NCBI GenBank assembly: GCA_946699065.1
Contig: CAMPDV010000307.1
Span: 186,001 to 250,000, forward strand
Source of the DNA: Loxodes magnus
Taxonomy: Eukaryota > Ciliophora > Karyorelictea > Loxodida > Loxodidae
Reading direction: 5' to 3'
Length of the DNA: 64,000 nucleotides
A program made the translations under genes and the position numbers. This document shows, piece by piece, positions 48,880 to 61,310 of the stretch. Positions within the stretch are counted from its first letter, which is position 1; each line of letters opens with the position of its first letter. The notes beneath the pieces are model-generated. The model did no database searches. It was not told where the DNA came from and saw only the letters and a program-made list of their open reading frames with translations.

Positions 48880-50400
48880 TAAATAATGAAATTATAAATT
48901 TTAACTTAAAATTCCAAAGTTTATTACTTAATTTTGATAATACTGAAAATTATAAATTTAGATTTACAAATTAGATAATTCTATGAAGAAGTTGATATTT
49001 TTATTTAAATATTTAGTAAAAATAAAGAAATAAACTATTAGAGTTAATCTATTATCTTATATATTTTAAATTTAAAAAATAAAAAGATTAATAAACTCAA
49101 AGCAGTACAGAATTAAACAAACTAAATTATTAAATTATTAAAAATAGATAGATAATTATTTATTTAATATATTAACTATTTAGATAAATTTCTTTAGATA
49201 CTAAAGCTATTTATAAATATTAATCATTAAGTTATTGATATTTATCTATGTAATTTTTCATTTTATTTTTATTCATTCATAAAAAGATTATTCTAAGAAT
49301 TGTTTAACTGTGTAAGACAAAATAATTATATAAATGGAATTTATCTCTAATTTAATTTAGAGTATTAATTTTGTTAATTTATCTTAGGTATTTGATAATT
49401 AAATGAAAAAAATCAAAAATAAGTTTATTTTAAAGCCTAAGACTTTTGCTTAGTCTAATATCTTTAATTAAATTAATTTTTTCCTTTATCTTAAGTTTTA
49501 CTAAAATTTTAAATAATACTTTTATCTTAATCTTGCATGTTAAATTTTTTTGTATTTTGAAATATTTGCAAAATTTATCAAATTTCTTTAGCTTAAAAGT
49601 TAAAAATGAAGATAATAAACTTAAAAAGTAAAATAAATTTATAAAGCATTTACCATATAAAAATATAATACAGAAAAGAAAATAAAGAATTTTATAGTTA
49701 TTAAAAACTTTATTTTCACAAATAGTTATAATTGATATATATTTATCTAAAATAGAAATATATATTAAAAATTATTTTTAATTAATAAATATTGAAATGA
49801 AAGAAATTAATTACATTTCTAGAAAACCTGAGACTTAAATATCGAATAAAATTTAGAAATGAAAAAATCGAAGTTTAATTTAAACTTTTAAAGAGATAAA
49901 AAATGTATTTTCTAGATTTAATTTAAGATGGTTATAATCAGATCAATCTAATTTGATATACAACTTTTTTGCTGCATATTAAAAAATAGTATTAAAATTT
50001 GAAGGAAAAACATAAAAAACTTAAAAGAATTGAGTAAATTTTATAATTTGCTAAAGAAGTATTTAATTTTTAATTGTCTAACTAATAAAAATTAAAACAA
50101 TTTGAGAAAAAATAAAAATAAATCCTTAAATGTAAGTTATTTTGCTTTAACTTTTCATAAATGAAAAGAAAATTCAATTAAATCAAAATCTTTAAATTCA
50201 CATTCAATTCTGTGAACAACCTTTAATGAGTAAAAGATTTTAAACGTATTAATAAAAAAATAATAAATAAATAGATAAATAAATAAAAAAATAAGAGGGT
50301 TAAATGGATTTTATATAAGATTTAGATAACTTTTTAAAGGAATCAACATTTTAAAGTACAAAGAAAATCTTATTATTTCAAATTGTCTCCTTATAAATAT
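48880..50400. other. AT-rich spacer
   Basis: No supported feature. Short open stretches here are AT-driven Ile/Leu/Phe/Lys sequence with no motif or second copy. Confidence 0.45.
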
Positions 50401-50990
50401 TAATTTTATCAAGAATCTTCTTCTAATTCTTAGATATCCACGAAGGTGATATTTATTTCGATATATCGTAAATATCATCATAAGTTTCTCCTTTACTCTA
50501 ATCTATCAATTCTTCACTTGGGCTATAAACATCTGCATGTCTTCATTTATATATTATTCTTTTTAAGTATTATAGAACATCTAAAGAACTGGTATACAAC
50601 TTGTCTCTTTATATCTATATATTTTTTTAGCATTTTAATTTGTATATCAGTCACTATATTTCACTCTAATATCTGGAAGATTTGAGTGAGGTTTAATTTT
50701 ATTTAAATAGGGAGAATCAAAGTATAAGTTCTTAATAGATAAAAATTAATCTTATAGTTCATATCTCTATTAATAAGAATGTTTGTACTTTTAGTTATAC
50801 TCATAAAAAGTAGGAACTTTATTTATTGCATTGATGCTATTATTATATTCTATTTCTGTAAAAATTAATTTTTCTTTGCTATTCTTCTATGAAATCCTTA
50901 TTTTTTAAGCTTCTTTACTCCTATTTCACTTTTCTTCTTCCGATTATTAGTATTCTATATTATATCCTTCTTCAACATATTCTTTTCATA
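50400..50990 (-). pseudogene. Relative of the 5.9-6.5 kb gene segment
   Basis: The minus strand aligns with 5,930-6,480 (plus) over about 550 bp. Shared DNA blocks include aacattcttattaat.., the ctt(c/t)(t/c)agatatta.agtg block and aatagtga. At protein level SSRYQS..QWL.YK, FIA..xNWQ..VK and N.QK.ILDK are kept, but in more than one frame. A TGA follows a glutamine codon at the same site in both copies (QWL read with TGA as tryptophan). The homology is old. No family recognised. DNA flanking it on both sides (to 52,930) shows nothing I can support. Confidence 0.45.
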
Positions 50991-50999
50991 AAGATTTGA

Positions 51000-52930
51000 C
51001 TTAAGGGTTAGGATTACAGTTAATTCAAGGCTTTACCAAGTTAGAGATATTAAAAATGAAGGCAAATGGGATAGGAAATACTAAGCAATTACTCTAAATT
51101 AAACCAGTTTAACTCATCTTTCTTTCTCTGATTTAAGAAAGACGCTAAATTTTTAGAGATCTCATTAAATTTAAATAATAAACCTCAATTTTAATAATAT
51201 AAGCTAAATAAACCTAAGTTTGATAAATTAGAGCTAATATATTTTACACTAGCCATATTAATACAAATATAGTTATAGCTATTATAATTTAGGTATTTGT
51301 TAATTATTCATTTTATTTAAAAAGGCTTATATGCTAAAGTTTAGAACTTAATTTAATTGATGGTGATTTATTATAAATATATGATTAAAAGTAGTTTTCG
51401 TAGGATATTTTATTTCAGAATAATTTAATGAAACAAAACTTTAATTTTTAGGTTTAAAAGATCTAACAATTTTTTCCTTAAGAAAGTTTCTATTATTCAT
51501 ATTAATACTTTTGTTCTTATGATTTCTGCAAAATAGAAAGGATTACAATAATTAATTATTTCACTTTGTAGCAATATATGTAGCTTAGAATCTTTTATAT
51601 TATAAAAATTTAAGGTTAATAAATAATGAAGAAAGGTTAATAGTTGAAGAATTACAGAGATAATTAATTAATTCTATATTAAATTTCAGCTAATTATATA
51701 TAATTGTTTTATCATTATGAACTTTAAATAATTATAAAGGCTTAGTAATACTCAAAAAATAATTAAAATCAAATATCTAACTCTAATATATTTGGTTACA
51801 ATCAATAAACTAAATAATGTAATTTATTTCTATAATCAAAGTAGGATTTTATCTTCAAAAATAGATGAAATGTAAAACAATCTAAGGGAATTTAAATTAA
51901 ATTACTAATATTTTTATTTAAGATATTTATACTATGTATTATATTTAAATTTTAAGTTTAAATATATTCCTTTAGAATATAAATTAACTATTATAGAAAA
52001 AAATCATACTAAAATAAAGAAAATAATTTAGGCTAAAAACATTCAAATCTCTTTAAAAAGACTTTTATTATTATTTATACCAAATTTAAAAAGGCATAAA
52101 AATTTAGGTATTAAAATAGTTTAATCAAAATCATTTATTTTATAATACTCTTTTATTTTTTAATTTTAGGCTTTTTATATCTATTTGGTATAAATGTATT
52201 CAAATTAAAAAGAGTTACCAATATCTAAATTAGAATGTATAAATTAGGCTTATATTTAGCTATATTTACATAATCAAATAAATTTATTTATTTATATTCT
52301 AATTACCCTTACTTTAAATGAGCTCTTCTATTTAACTAAATTTATCTAGAAGAAATATAAAATTTAGGATACAATCATTGTTAATATATAGAGACTTAAT
52401 CAATTAATAATCATTTATTAATTAATAAATATTAGGAAATCTAAAGGAATATTGAAATAATAGCTCTATAATATGTAAATAATCTAAATCTACCAAACAA
52501 AGAAAATGTTTTATTAAATTATAATAAAAAGATAAAAATAGTATAAACAATTGCACATCATATGATGAAATCAATTAAGTCTGCTAACTATTTTTATTTC
52601 CCTTAAGATTGTTGGGATGTATAAAAGAAAAATTAGTGAACAATGTATTATTAAAAAGGATTAAAGTAAACATTAGAATTAATATTCATTAAAATTTATT
52701 AATTATCTCTTATAAGTTAAAATTAAGAATCAAAAAGATATAAAGCATTCATTTTTTCAAATTGTCAAAATACTTTAGCAATCATTTACTTTTGATACCA
52801 AACTATTTTTTAAGAGTTATAGTATACAATTTTAAGAATAACCCAAAACTAAAGAAGTATTTACATTTTGAGAATTAGTAAGAATAGAAAACATTTTCAA
52901 TCTTAATAAAAAATAAAAAATAATAATAAA
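51000..52930. other. AT-rich spacer
   Basis: No gene, repeat or folded element that I can support in this stretch of about 1.9 kb. Confidence 0.45.
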
Positions 52931-52937
52931 TAAATAA

Positions 52938-53430
52938 ATTTGATTATAGAGCGCGTAGCACTCTCGTTGGTGCGCAGCTCTTTAAAAAAAATGTTTCATA
53001 TTGACAAGAATGTTTGTTACTGATAAAATTATCAGATACTGGTAGACCTTGTTCAATACTGATATAATTATTCAGTACTGATAAAAATTTTAAATACTGA
53101 TATAATTTAAGAATACTCGTAATCTTTAATACTTGCTGGAGGTCCAAGGACATGGCAGGATTGTGTCTCATTGCATCACCAAAGCAGAGGACTACATGTG
53201 TCAATTATGGGTACTTAAATTCCCCACCTCTGATGAAGCTCGCAATATTATTTCTTTTTCGTTCCAGTATTAAAAATAAACGAAACCAAGTCAAGCCAAC
53301 GTCGAAGGTCTAAGAATCTTATATCTCGAGGCCAAACCAAAGCAGAGGAAAACATAAAGTCGATTATGGGTACTTAACTTCCCTAACCTCTGATGAAGAT
53401 GACCTTGTTGTTCACCTTCGAACAACTATG
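52938..53430 (-). mobile_element. Full-length composite SINE-like element S2
   Basis: The best full-length copy beside S1. On the minus strand it reads: TTGTTCGAAGGTGAACAACA, first core monomer (to the CTCGAGATATAAGATTC block), an A-rich linker, second core monomer, the GATGCAATGAGACACAATCC block, a TATCAGTA-type minisatellite, then tail A ending in agagcgcgtagcac (plus-strand view) and TTTATTTATTATTA. Identity to S1 is high (over 90 percent by eye), so the family was active fairly recently. The two monomers differ from each other more than S1 and S2 do, so the dimer formed before spread. Confidence 0.65.
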
Positions 53431-53943
53431 GCGGTTTTAAAGAATATATAATATAATAAAATAATATTTAGTTACTTGCACAGAGAATCTTTTGCTTTCA
53501 CAAACTCTTTAGAAAAATTATATCAATGGATTTAATAAAAATAAATATTAGAGCATCATTTATTTAAATTAGAATAGTAAGAATAAATTATAAAAAAATT
53601 AAAAAGCTAAGATGTAAAGTGTAAACTTAAATCTTTCAATGAATTACTTAGCTTTAAACCTTTATGATTTTTATTTTTTATTTTAATTAAATGTTTAATT
53701 CCTATTTCAATAGATTAAATTATCGTAAGTTTATAATTAGTTATGTGTAAGGCTAAATAGATCTAACTCATTTGTGAGTAGTGCCAGAACCTATTAATCT
53801 CTTAGTAGCATGTTGTAGAAAAATAGAACTAAGCAGAAAGTTTAAGTTATAAGTGGTGGATTATCTAATCAATAGCAAAGTTAGCTAAGAAACTAATTTG
53901 AAACTAAAGTAAGAAATAATCAGATACTTGCTGTTGTTCTAAT

Positions 53944-54802
53944 ATGCAAAATCTAGAAATGGAATCATAGGGATGGATGATTCCTGATCCTAAAATCAAT
54001 TCTCTCAATCCTTCTCTCAGCTCAGATTTCATGATTACAGATAAAGAAATTAGCGGTGTAGCAGATGGAATTTCATAATGGAAGAAATATTATATAAACC
54101 CAAGAGTATTTGGATAAAAACTACTAACAAATGTTAGAGATATTAAAAAGAGTAGAAAATAAGAACTTAATTCTAACTTATAAGAAGAAAGTATTTAAAT
54201 ACTTCAATAAGCTTTTGAAGGAGTCTAAGATGCTGGAAGTAGTACTATCATCTTCTATTTCATAGAAAAGTAAACTTTACACTTTACTTGAATTGGAGAT
54301 TCATAAGCTCTTGTTTTACGAAGGAATAAGTGCAATTATGAAGTTTTATACTAAACTCAAGTTGATTAGTATGCATTTAATGCTACTCGATAGTTAATAA
54401 GATACCTAACTCTGATTTTGCTTAGATACTAATGAAGAAGAATGAAGAATTAGGATTGGAATTAAATAAACTGATAGAAAAATGTAAGAGAGGCAAACTA
54501 TTAAAAGCTAAGGATGCAAAGCATTATGAGATATAGATATAAAATGAGGACATAATAATATGTGGCTCAGATGGATTCTTTGATAACATGTGGATTGAGA
54601 ATATAGTGGAGATAGTGAACAAGTAGATGAAATAGATTTGTAAAAATTGTCTAAAAAGTTATGTAAGAAAGCATGAGAGTAAAGTTAGAAATAAGATTTT
54701 GAAAGCCCATTTGCGAAAGAAGCATGCAAATAAGGAAGGAGAACAATTGGAGGAAAGAAAGACGATTGTACAGTGGTAGTGACTAGAATTAGAAGCTATT
54801 GA
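53944..54802 (+). pseudogene. PP2C-type protein phosphatase relic, PTC7-like
   Basis: The order and spacing of PP2C motifs are clear: GVADGI (54,055-54,072), a PTC7-like GSSTIIFYFIEKQTLHF, IGDS (54,292-54,303), SDFAQILM, SDGFFDN near 54,567 and the terminal GGKKDDCTVVVT at 54,749-54,784, ending at TGA 54,800. Total length (about 286 codons) is normal for the PTC7 branch, whose members are metal-dependent Ser/Thr phosphatases, often mitochondrial. The metal-binding aspartates of VADG, DGFFDN and GGKKDD are present. However, these motifs lie in three different frames, so there are two frameshifts (one between about 54,395 and 54,410, one between about 54,690 and 54,749). One TGA also stands before IGDS at 54,289, a spot where some PP2Cs have tryptophan. 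As read, it cannot make a full enzyme. No GT-AG micro-intron cleanly repairs either shift by eye. Confidence 0.75.
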
Positions 54803-54809
54803 AGACAAT

Positions 54810-56690
54810 ATTATGAATATGGTTATTTAATTTTTTAATTTATATCAGCATCTACTTTTTTAAAATAGACTCAAATTTAAAAGGTAGTCTAATTTATTAA
54901 ATATATAGAAATGAAATTATAGAAATATATTAATAAAATTTGAATAAACTAAAATACCAAATATAAAACATAGAAATGCTATTATAATTCTAAAAGGCTT
55001 GACTTCATTAAAATAAAAAACTTACTAATAGATTTAGTTCTAAATAAGCAAATTTATTGTTTTAATGAGTTTCTATCAATACCTCTTATATTCTTTTTAC
55101 AATTAAAAATTTTTATAAATATTATTTTATTTTGATTACTTTACTCAACTTATATGAGTAGCCAAAATTTAGAAAATAATTAAAGCATAAAAATTGAAAA
55201 CTTAGAGCGTCCAAAAATCTAAACTTTTGCTTTTTATTAAATAAAAAATGTATAATCTTAAATTTTTAGCATGATTTATTCTTTAAATAAGTTAATTTCT
55301 TGTTAATAATAATTAAAAAAATTACCTAAACTAAAGTACTTTTAAAGAAATTTTATTAATTTTTATTGTAAAGATAGCATCTAGTTATCCTCCTAAGATA
55401 AATAAAGCATAATTAATTTTTAATATTTTAACTGTCTAATTGCTCTTTAAAATTCTGAAAAATGTATTAAAGGATATAAATTTAATCTTTTACTTAAGAA
55501 AAGGAATGAATCATTTAGGACTTAAGATTGCTGAGATATATTTGATTTATAAATTACATACCTAATATTATTTGCTTAATGTTCAATTTCTTTGTTAAAT
55601 TATTGTATATAGACTAAATATTATTTATATAGGTGTAATTTAATTGATAGCTTAAGCATATTAAAGAATGATTGAACTATAAATAGAATCTGCTTAAAAA
55701 TATTCTTTTATAAAGCTTTTTTTAATTCAAAATGATACTTAGCACTTTAAATGTTCGCTGTAAAATGTATTTAATGATTATGACACTATATTAATACCTA
55801 CTAAGCATAGAGGGAAACTCTTTAAGATATTAGTATCTTATGCTTGCTTTAATGGAATAAACATTAATTGTAATTTAACTTACTAAAGAATAATTATGCT
55901 TACAATAAAGATAGAATATTAAGTTAAATTATAAAATAAAGCTTAGTTAAATACTTAAATAATTTATAATCATTGAAACTACTATTTCTAATAAACTTAA
56001 ATGCAATAAAGCATCATACTATCTAATTAGTACTAAAGAAATAGGAACATTTTAAATAATTATTTAATTTTCTAAGAATTCCCTTAATTAATTTAAATAC
56101 TCTATTTAGGTATTATTTTAAATATTCATCATTTCATATACTTTTGAATATATTTCTATAGATTTATTAAAGATAATAGTAACTAAGATAAGTTTCCTTA
56201 AGAAAATATTAAATTATATGGTTTATTTTATATCTTTTAAGAGAAATTAGTTAATTATCCTTATTTTTTCTTTAGAATAGTTGTTAGAAAATTAATCTAA
56301 AATGTAAATTAAATAGTATGATATTCTATATAAATCCTCTTAGTTAACTTTAAAAAAGATTATTAATTATATTTTTACAATTTAACCTATAATTAGAATT
56401 AAGTTAGCTATACTTATCAAATTAGAATGTTAAATAATATCTATTTATCTAATATTTTATATAGCTTATTTTATATTAATTTAGCTAACTATCTTTATTT
56501 AGTATCTCTATCTTTAAAATAGATCTATTAAATAGCAGTCTCTATTATATATTAATGTTGATTTGGTATTTAATTAATTATCTTAGATAATAGTTAAAGA
56601 CTTATTAGAAATATTTATACTATTATATTTTCCTTCCTTAATACTTATATAAATATCTATTATTTCTTTTATGAATGTATTATGGAAATT
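54810..56690. other. AT-rich spacer
   Basis: Nothing supported between the PP2C relic and the right copy of the long direct repeat. The left border of that repeat is not sharp. Confidence 0.4.
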
Positions 56691-57624
56691 ACATCTACTA
56701 GAAATTAAAATATAAGTATTAACAAAGTAGATATTTTATAGCTCTAATACTCATTATTTTATATACAGATTTATAATTTAGTTATAGCTGCACATGTATT
56801 TTAGATGAGCGCAAAGTAATAAAATATTCTAAAATTAGAAAAATAAAAGTAGATTAAAGCTTTAATTATTAATAAAAGCTTAGTTTAGATAATAAAAAAC
56901 AAAGAGTTATTTATAATGGAATTGATTCCTTTTATATAAGTGTAAGTGTTCTATATATATTTAGTAAATAAAGATTCTATTTATTGTTAGCATGTATATA
57001 ATTAAAGCATTCTACTATCTACATTAATAGTATCTTATATCCAAGCTTTTAGTATCTTAATCTTCATTTGTTTATTTTTAATTTGAATTATCTAATTCTT
57101 ACTATGAGTATTTATTTAATACTAGTATGGTAAATTAGCTTCTCTGGAAAGGAATTTTCTATATTTTCATCTTATAGTTTCAAAAGTTGCTGCTTAAAAT
57201 CGTGTTCATATTATGTAAATACCCTAATCTTTTAAAATTCAAATTTTAGAAGGTCAATTTAAATTAAGCTACTAACAATTTAATCTTTTCTTGAAACTTA
57301 TTGTTAGAATATCTAGTCAATTTTAATATTAAAAGTTAGATAGTAAAGAAGAACAAGCAAAGAGATGCAAAAAGATATTTCCTATACTAAGAATCATGAG
57401 TCATAGCTATTTAAGTTAACTAATCAGACAGAAAAGATATAAGAGGAAATTATGAAGATAGTAGAAGCCTATATTATTGAAGTAGCCTAGCAAAATAAAA
57501 CTAAGAAAATGTAATTAAAACTGAGTAATTTAATATTATTTTCTAATATTCAAGATAGATTCTTAGAATAGTTCTTAAAGCATTTTTTAGTTTCTTTAAA
57601 TTTTGTAAAAAAGTATCACTTAAA

Positions 57625-57715
57625 ATTACATTAGAAATACCAAAAATACGTGTATAAAGTGACTTTAACGTATACCTTGACAATCTCTATTTAGATCTTT
57701 GCTTAAACTATAAAA
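57625..57715 (+). repeat. Conserved non-coding motif, copy 2
   Basis: Carries CTTAAAATTACATTAGAA, ATACCAAAAATACGTGTA and GTGACTTTAACGTATACCTT, nearly as at 943-1,030. It is the best match to the weaker inverted copy at the right edge of the window. Confidence 0.4.
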
Positions 57716-58290
57716 TGCTTAGATAAAATAAAGAATAAAATCTCTTTAAGTACTTTATAGTTAATAAAAATCATTCTCTTTTACATTTATTTACTTCTAA
57801 TTTATCAATTCTAAGATATAGCATCATTCAAATTTATTACTTAATTCACTGCCTAAGATAAGACGTTAACTAGTATTAAATTTATAGAAACTCTGCTTCG
57901 ACAAGTTTCGAAAAATATTATTTATAAAAAATGCAGGTATATGAAAATTTTCATCACCTCATTAAAAAGATATACTTTAATGCCATTTAAGTTTAATAAA
58001 TGAAAGATAGATAAAATAATTTAAGTATTAAGTTAAGCAAATTTTCTAATTTAATGTAAATATTTCATTGGAATTATGCAGATAGGGCAAATAAACATGA
58101 TAGATTATATTTTTTTATTTCAATTAAAATTTATATATAAGTTAACACTTCCTCATTATCTATAACAGATATAGAATCTTTATTTTATTTATTAATTATT
58201 CTTTAATGTATAAAAAGTAGATTGAATAAGCATAAACACTTTAAAATTACTATTAACATCAATTAAATTTAATTTCATGCAGTCTATTAC

Positions 58291-58707
58291 TCACTCCTAT
58301 GTTGTTTCTTTCCCTTTTACATATTTCTTGTATGCTTTCGAATAGCAACTACAACACATTTCTCTTGCAAACACTTTTCTATCACTATGCCCACATTATA
58401 CCGTCTTACCTTTCTTCCTTTCACTATGATAGCAAACTGAACATTTATTCTTAGCGTAGTGTTTTCTATCTTTATGCTCACATTTTGTAACTTACATTTA
58501 TGTTCTAGGCTCGAACGGAATATCTTGAATATTGCTACTGAAAATTTTACCCAAATTAAAAACTTCAACATCCTTAGATTTTATGCTTCCTTTAGGTGAA
58601 GGGAGTGTTTTACTTAATGGCCATTTGTTCTAAAAGTAAGGAAAAGGAGGGAAACCAAGTAACGATGGCATCCCTTAAAGAATAGAGGATTCTAGTGTAT
58701 ATTTCAT
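58291..58707 (-). CDS. Small tandem Cys/His motif protein, copy 2
   Basis: 138 aa, ATG 58,707 to TGA 58,291-58,293, with TAA/TAG as glutamine. The N-terminal half (MKYTLESSILQGMPSLLG...) is followed by the two Cys/His units CEHKDRKHYAKNKCSVCY and CGHSDRKVFAREMCCSCY. It differs from copy 3 only at a handful of bases, including RTQMQVT versus RTSKQVT just before the first unit. It sits in the right-hand direct repeat at the position of copy 1. Keeping an open frame while flanks diverge argues for function or recent gene conversion. Molecular role unknown; zinc binding is inferred from the Cys/His pattern. Confidence 0.7.
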
Positions 58708-61116
58708 TTAAATTATAATAACTCTAAGTAGAAGGCTTAAATATGGCTCTTATTTAAAGTTATTAATTCAACTATATTCATTTAACCTTTAAATTTATTA
58801 AAATCACATTAGAAAAGCTTCCTAAGACTCTTATATGTATTCTTAAATTTAAAATTAATGAGAATAATAAGCAAGAAAATTAAATGAAAATAGAAGTAGA
58901 TATAAATTTTCCAGTGATAGTAGTTAATTTATTGTTTTTGAGATTTACTTAATAATTGTTAATGCTTTAAAGACTGCAAGATTGATATTAATTAAAAAAA
59001 TCCATTTAATAGCATGCAATTCCATTCCTTAGTAAGCATCTTATCATTGTCTCTGAATATACAATTTAAAAATTGAAGGTTTATAGAATTGTTTTCACTA
59101 GAGCTATTAAAGACGATAAAAATGTTATTTTTTCTCTATTCTAATTTTTAAATTTAATAATTTAAGATATATTTCTATTAAATTTTACTAAAAAATATCT
59201 TATCTTTTAATAAAAGAATTTACTAAGATATATTGCAGCTTATTCTTTTTAACTTGAAACTTATTTTGTTAAAAAATTTTAAATATTAAATCATTAAAAA
59301 TATATTAAAGCATGAAAAGTTAAATCTATAATAAATAAACTTAGAAACTAATTGTCTTTAACTTAAATTTTAGGAAATTAATTTATAATATCTGAAGCCT
59401 TTAAATTAATTAATTTATAGTATATTCTAAATTTTTAGTTTATTCATATTATTGTTGCTGGGTATTTATGCTGGTTCCGTTATTTATTTATTTATTTATT
59501 ATCTTTACCTATTTCATGTTTCTATATAATGGGTGTAATAGAAAAAATATATTCAAATAAGTTGAATATTAGGCTTTTTTTATTTAGTTTTAAATCATTC
59601 ATCTTAAACTTTGTCTTCGTAATTAAACATTTAACCTTCACTGTTATTAGACACTTCTATTTCATAAACTAGTTCTTTCAAAATTCTATCTTTGAGTTAT
59701 AAACTTCCTCTATTTATTTTACAATTCTAGGTTTCAAATAAAATTCTTTTAAGGATATATTTTAGATTAGTCCCTACAAGAAGCCTTTGCCTAAATGATC
59801 AAATATATAAAAATAAAGTTCTACTATAGAGTTCCTTTAAATATAATATAAAATCTACTTTCTAAAAAAGCTAAAGCTTTCAAACTTTGTTGACAGGATA
59901 CTATTTCTAACTATCCACTTAATTGGATCATATAATACATTAATCTAGTTATTCTAAAATCCAAGTTATCATTAGATACTAAACTCATTTATGTATAGAT
60001 ATAATATATTCGATTGCTTTATAAATTTAGTATTTATAATAATTTATAAATAGAACTGTTCTAGTAAACTTAGAAGAAACAATTTAAATTTAGCTTACAT
60101 CTCTATAAATATTTTACAGCATTTTTCTATGATAATAAAAATATAAAAGAGTGTAAGGCTTCTTATATTTTATAAGGTAATTTACATTATTTCATGCTAG
60201 TAGCAAAGTATTATATCAAGGACTGCTATCTTTAATTCAACATTAACTTAATAAACATATTTTATCTAATTATCCCTTTAAAAAGTTTCATTAATATATA
60301 TTAGCTAATTATTTGTAGTAATAGAAAAGTTTAAATATCTTTATAGTTAAAGGATTTTTTTAATAATTTTAAGCTTTAAGAAATTATTAAAATAGATTTT
60401 CAGAAACTTTATACTTAACACAAGTCTACTAAATTATGCTTCTTTCCTTCAACTATTCCTTTCCAACATTATTTTTTCCTTTTAAATATTAATCTATAAT
60501 TGTTTATTGAGAAATTTTTAAGTTTTTTTGTATTTTTTTTATAAATTTTTTGAGCTACAAGCTTTCTATTTGATAAATTTATTGTTTGTTCAATGATCAT
60601 TTGAATAATGCCTTTGAAATATAAATAACTTTAACATTTTTAAATCTTTGAATGATAGCGTTTTTAAAATGCTGCAAAATTATGTTTCTAACTCTTTTAA
60701 GAGATTTGCTTAACTAAATTTTAAATTTACTAATTAGGATTTTTGTCTTTATTAAGGAATCTATTTCAAAACAAATGTATTGCAAATTAGTAGTTAAAAA
60801 GATTGATTAGATCCTTAAAGGTCTCTCTTATCTAGTAAAATTAAATTCATTTCGATATTTTTAGAAAATTCTTGTACTTAAAAATCTCAATTTTTAGCTA
60901 AATGCTATTATTAGATAAATTAAAGATTTTAAATTAATTCCACAGACTTTAGAAACCTATAAAAGTTCCACTAAATTTTGTAGTTAAGCCGTATTTCATT
61001 TTATTATTTTCTTACTTCTCTTAATCTTCCTAGTTTTTATTATAAATATTTGGATTTATTATATATTATTCTTCATTTCTGGAATGCTATATCTCTACTT
61101 TACTAGCATAATTAAA

Positions 61117-61310
61117 ATGAACTTAGAGAACTGATTACCTTCAACTTAGACAAACAAAAAAATTATATATTCATAAAAATGAGAGCTTTCTTACTTTCTT
61201 TAATCAAAACCTGGAACTAAAAAGGAATGTGGAAGTATGGAGAAGCAGTTAATTAAATATCTCTATCATTAAATAGAAATATTCTCCTTCAGACATTAAG
61301 GTAAATCCTT
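61117..61310 (+). pseudogene. Remnant 5' end of the 4.4-kb gene
   Basis: Begins ATG-AAC like 4,374 and gives MNLENWLPSTQTNKKIIYS in line with MNQEQEIISTPIQQSNNQIF there. Beyond about 61,310 the reading frame becomes unclear and TGA codons crowd, so this copy appears more decayed than the one at 4,374. Confidence 0.3.

Noticed and set aside
49446-50685. Standard-code open stretches at 49,446-49,631 and 50,446-50,685
   Set aside because: AT-driven Ile/Leu/Phe/Ser sequence without motif; the second overlaps the minus-strand homology at 50,400-50,990.
58317-58571. 84-residue standard-code frame in the Cys/His gene (also at 62,822-63,076)
   Set aside because: It is a shifted frame of the 138-codon gene; the correct frame with glutamine TAA/TAG has the Cys/His units and matches copy 1 as well.
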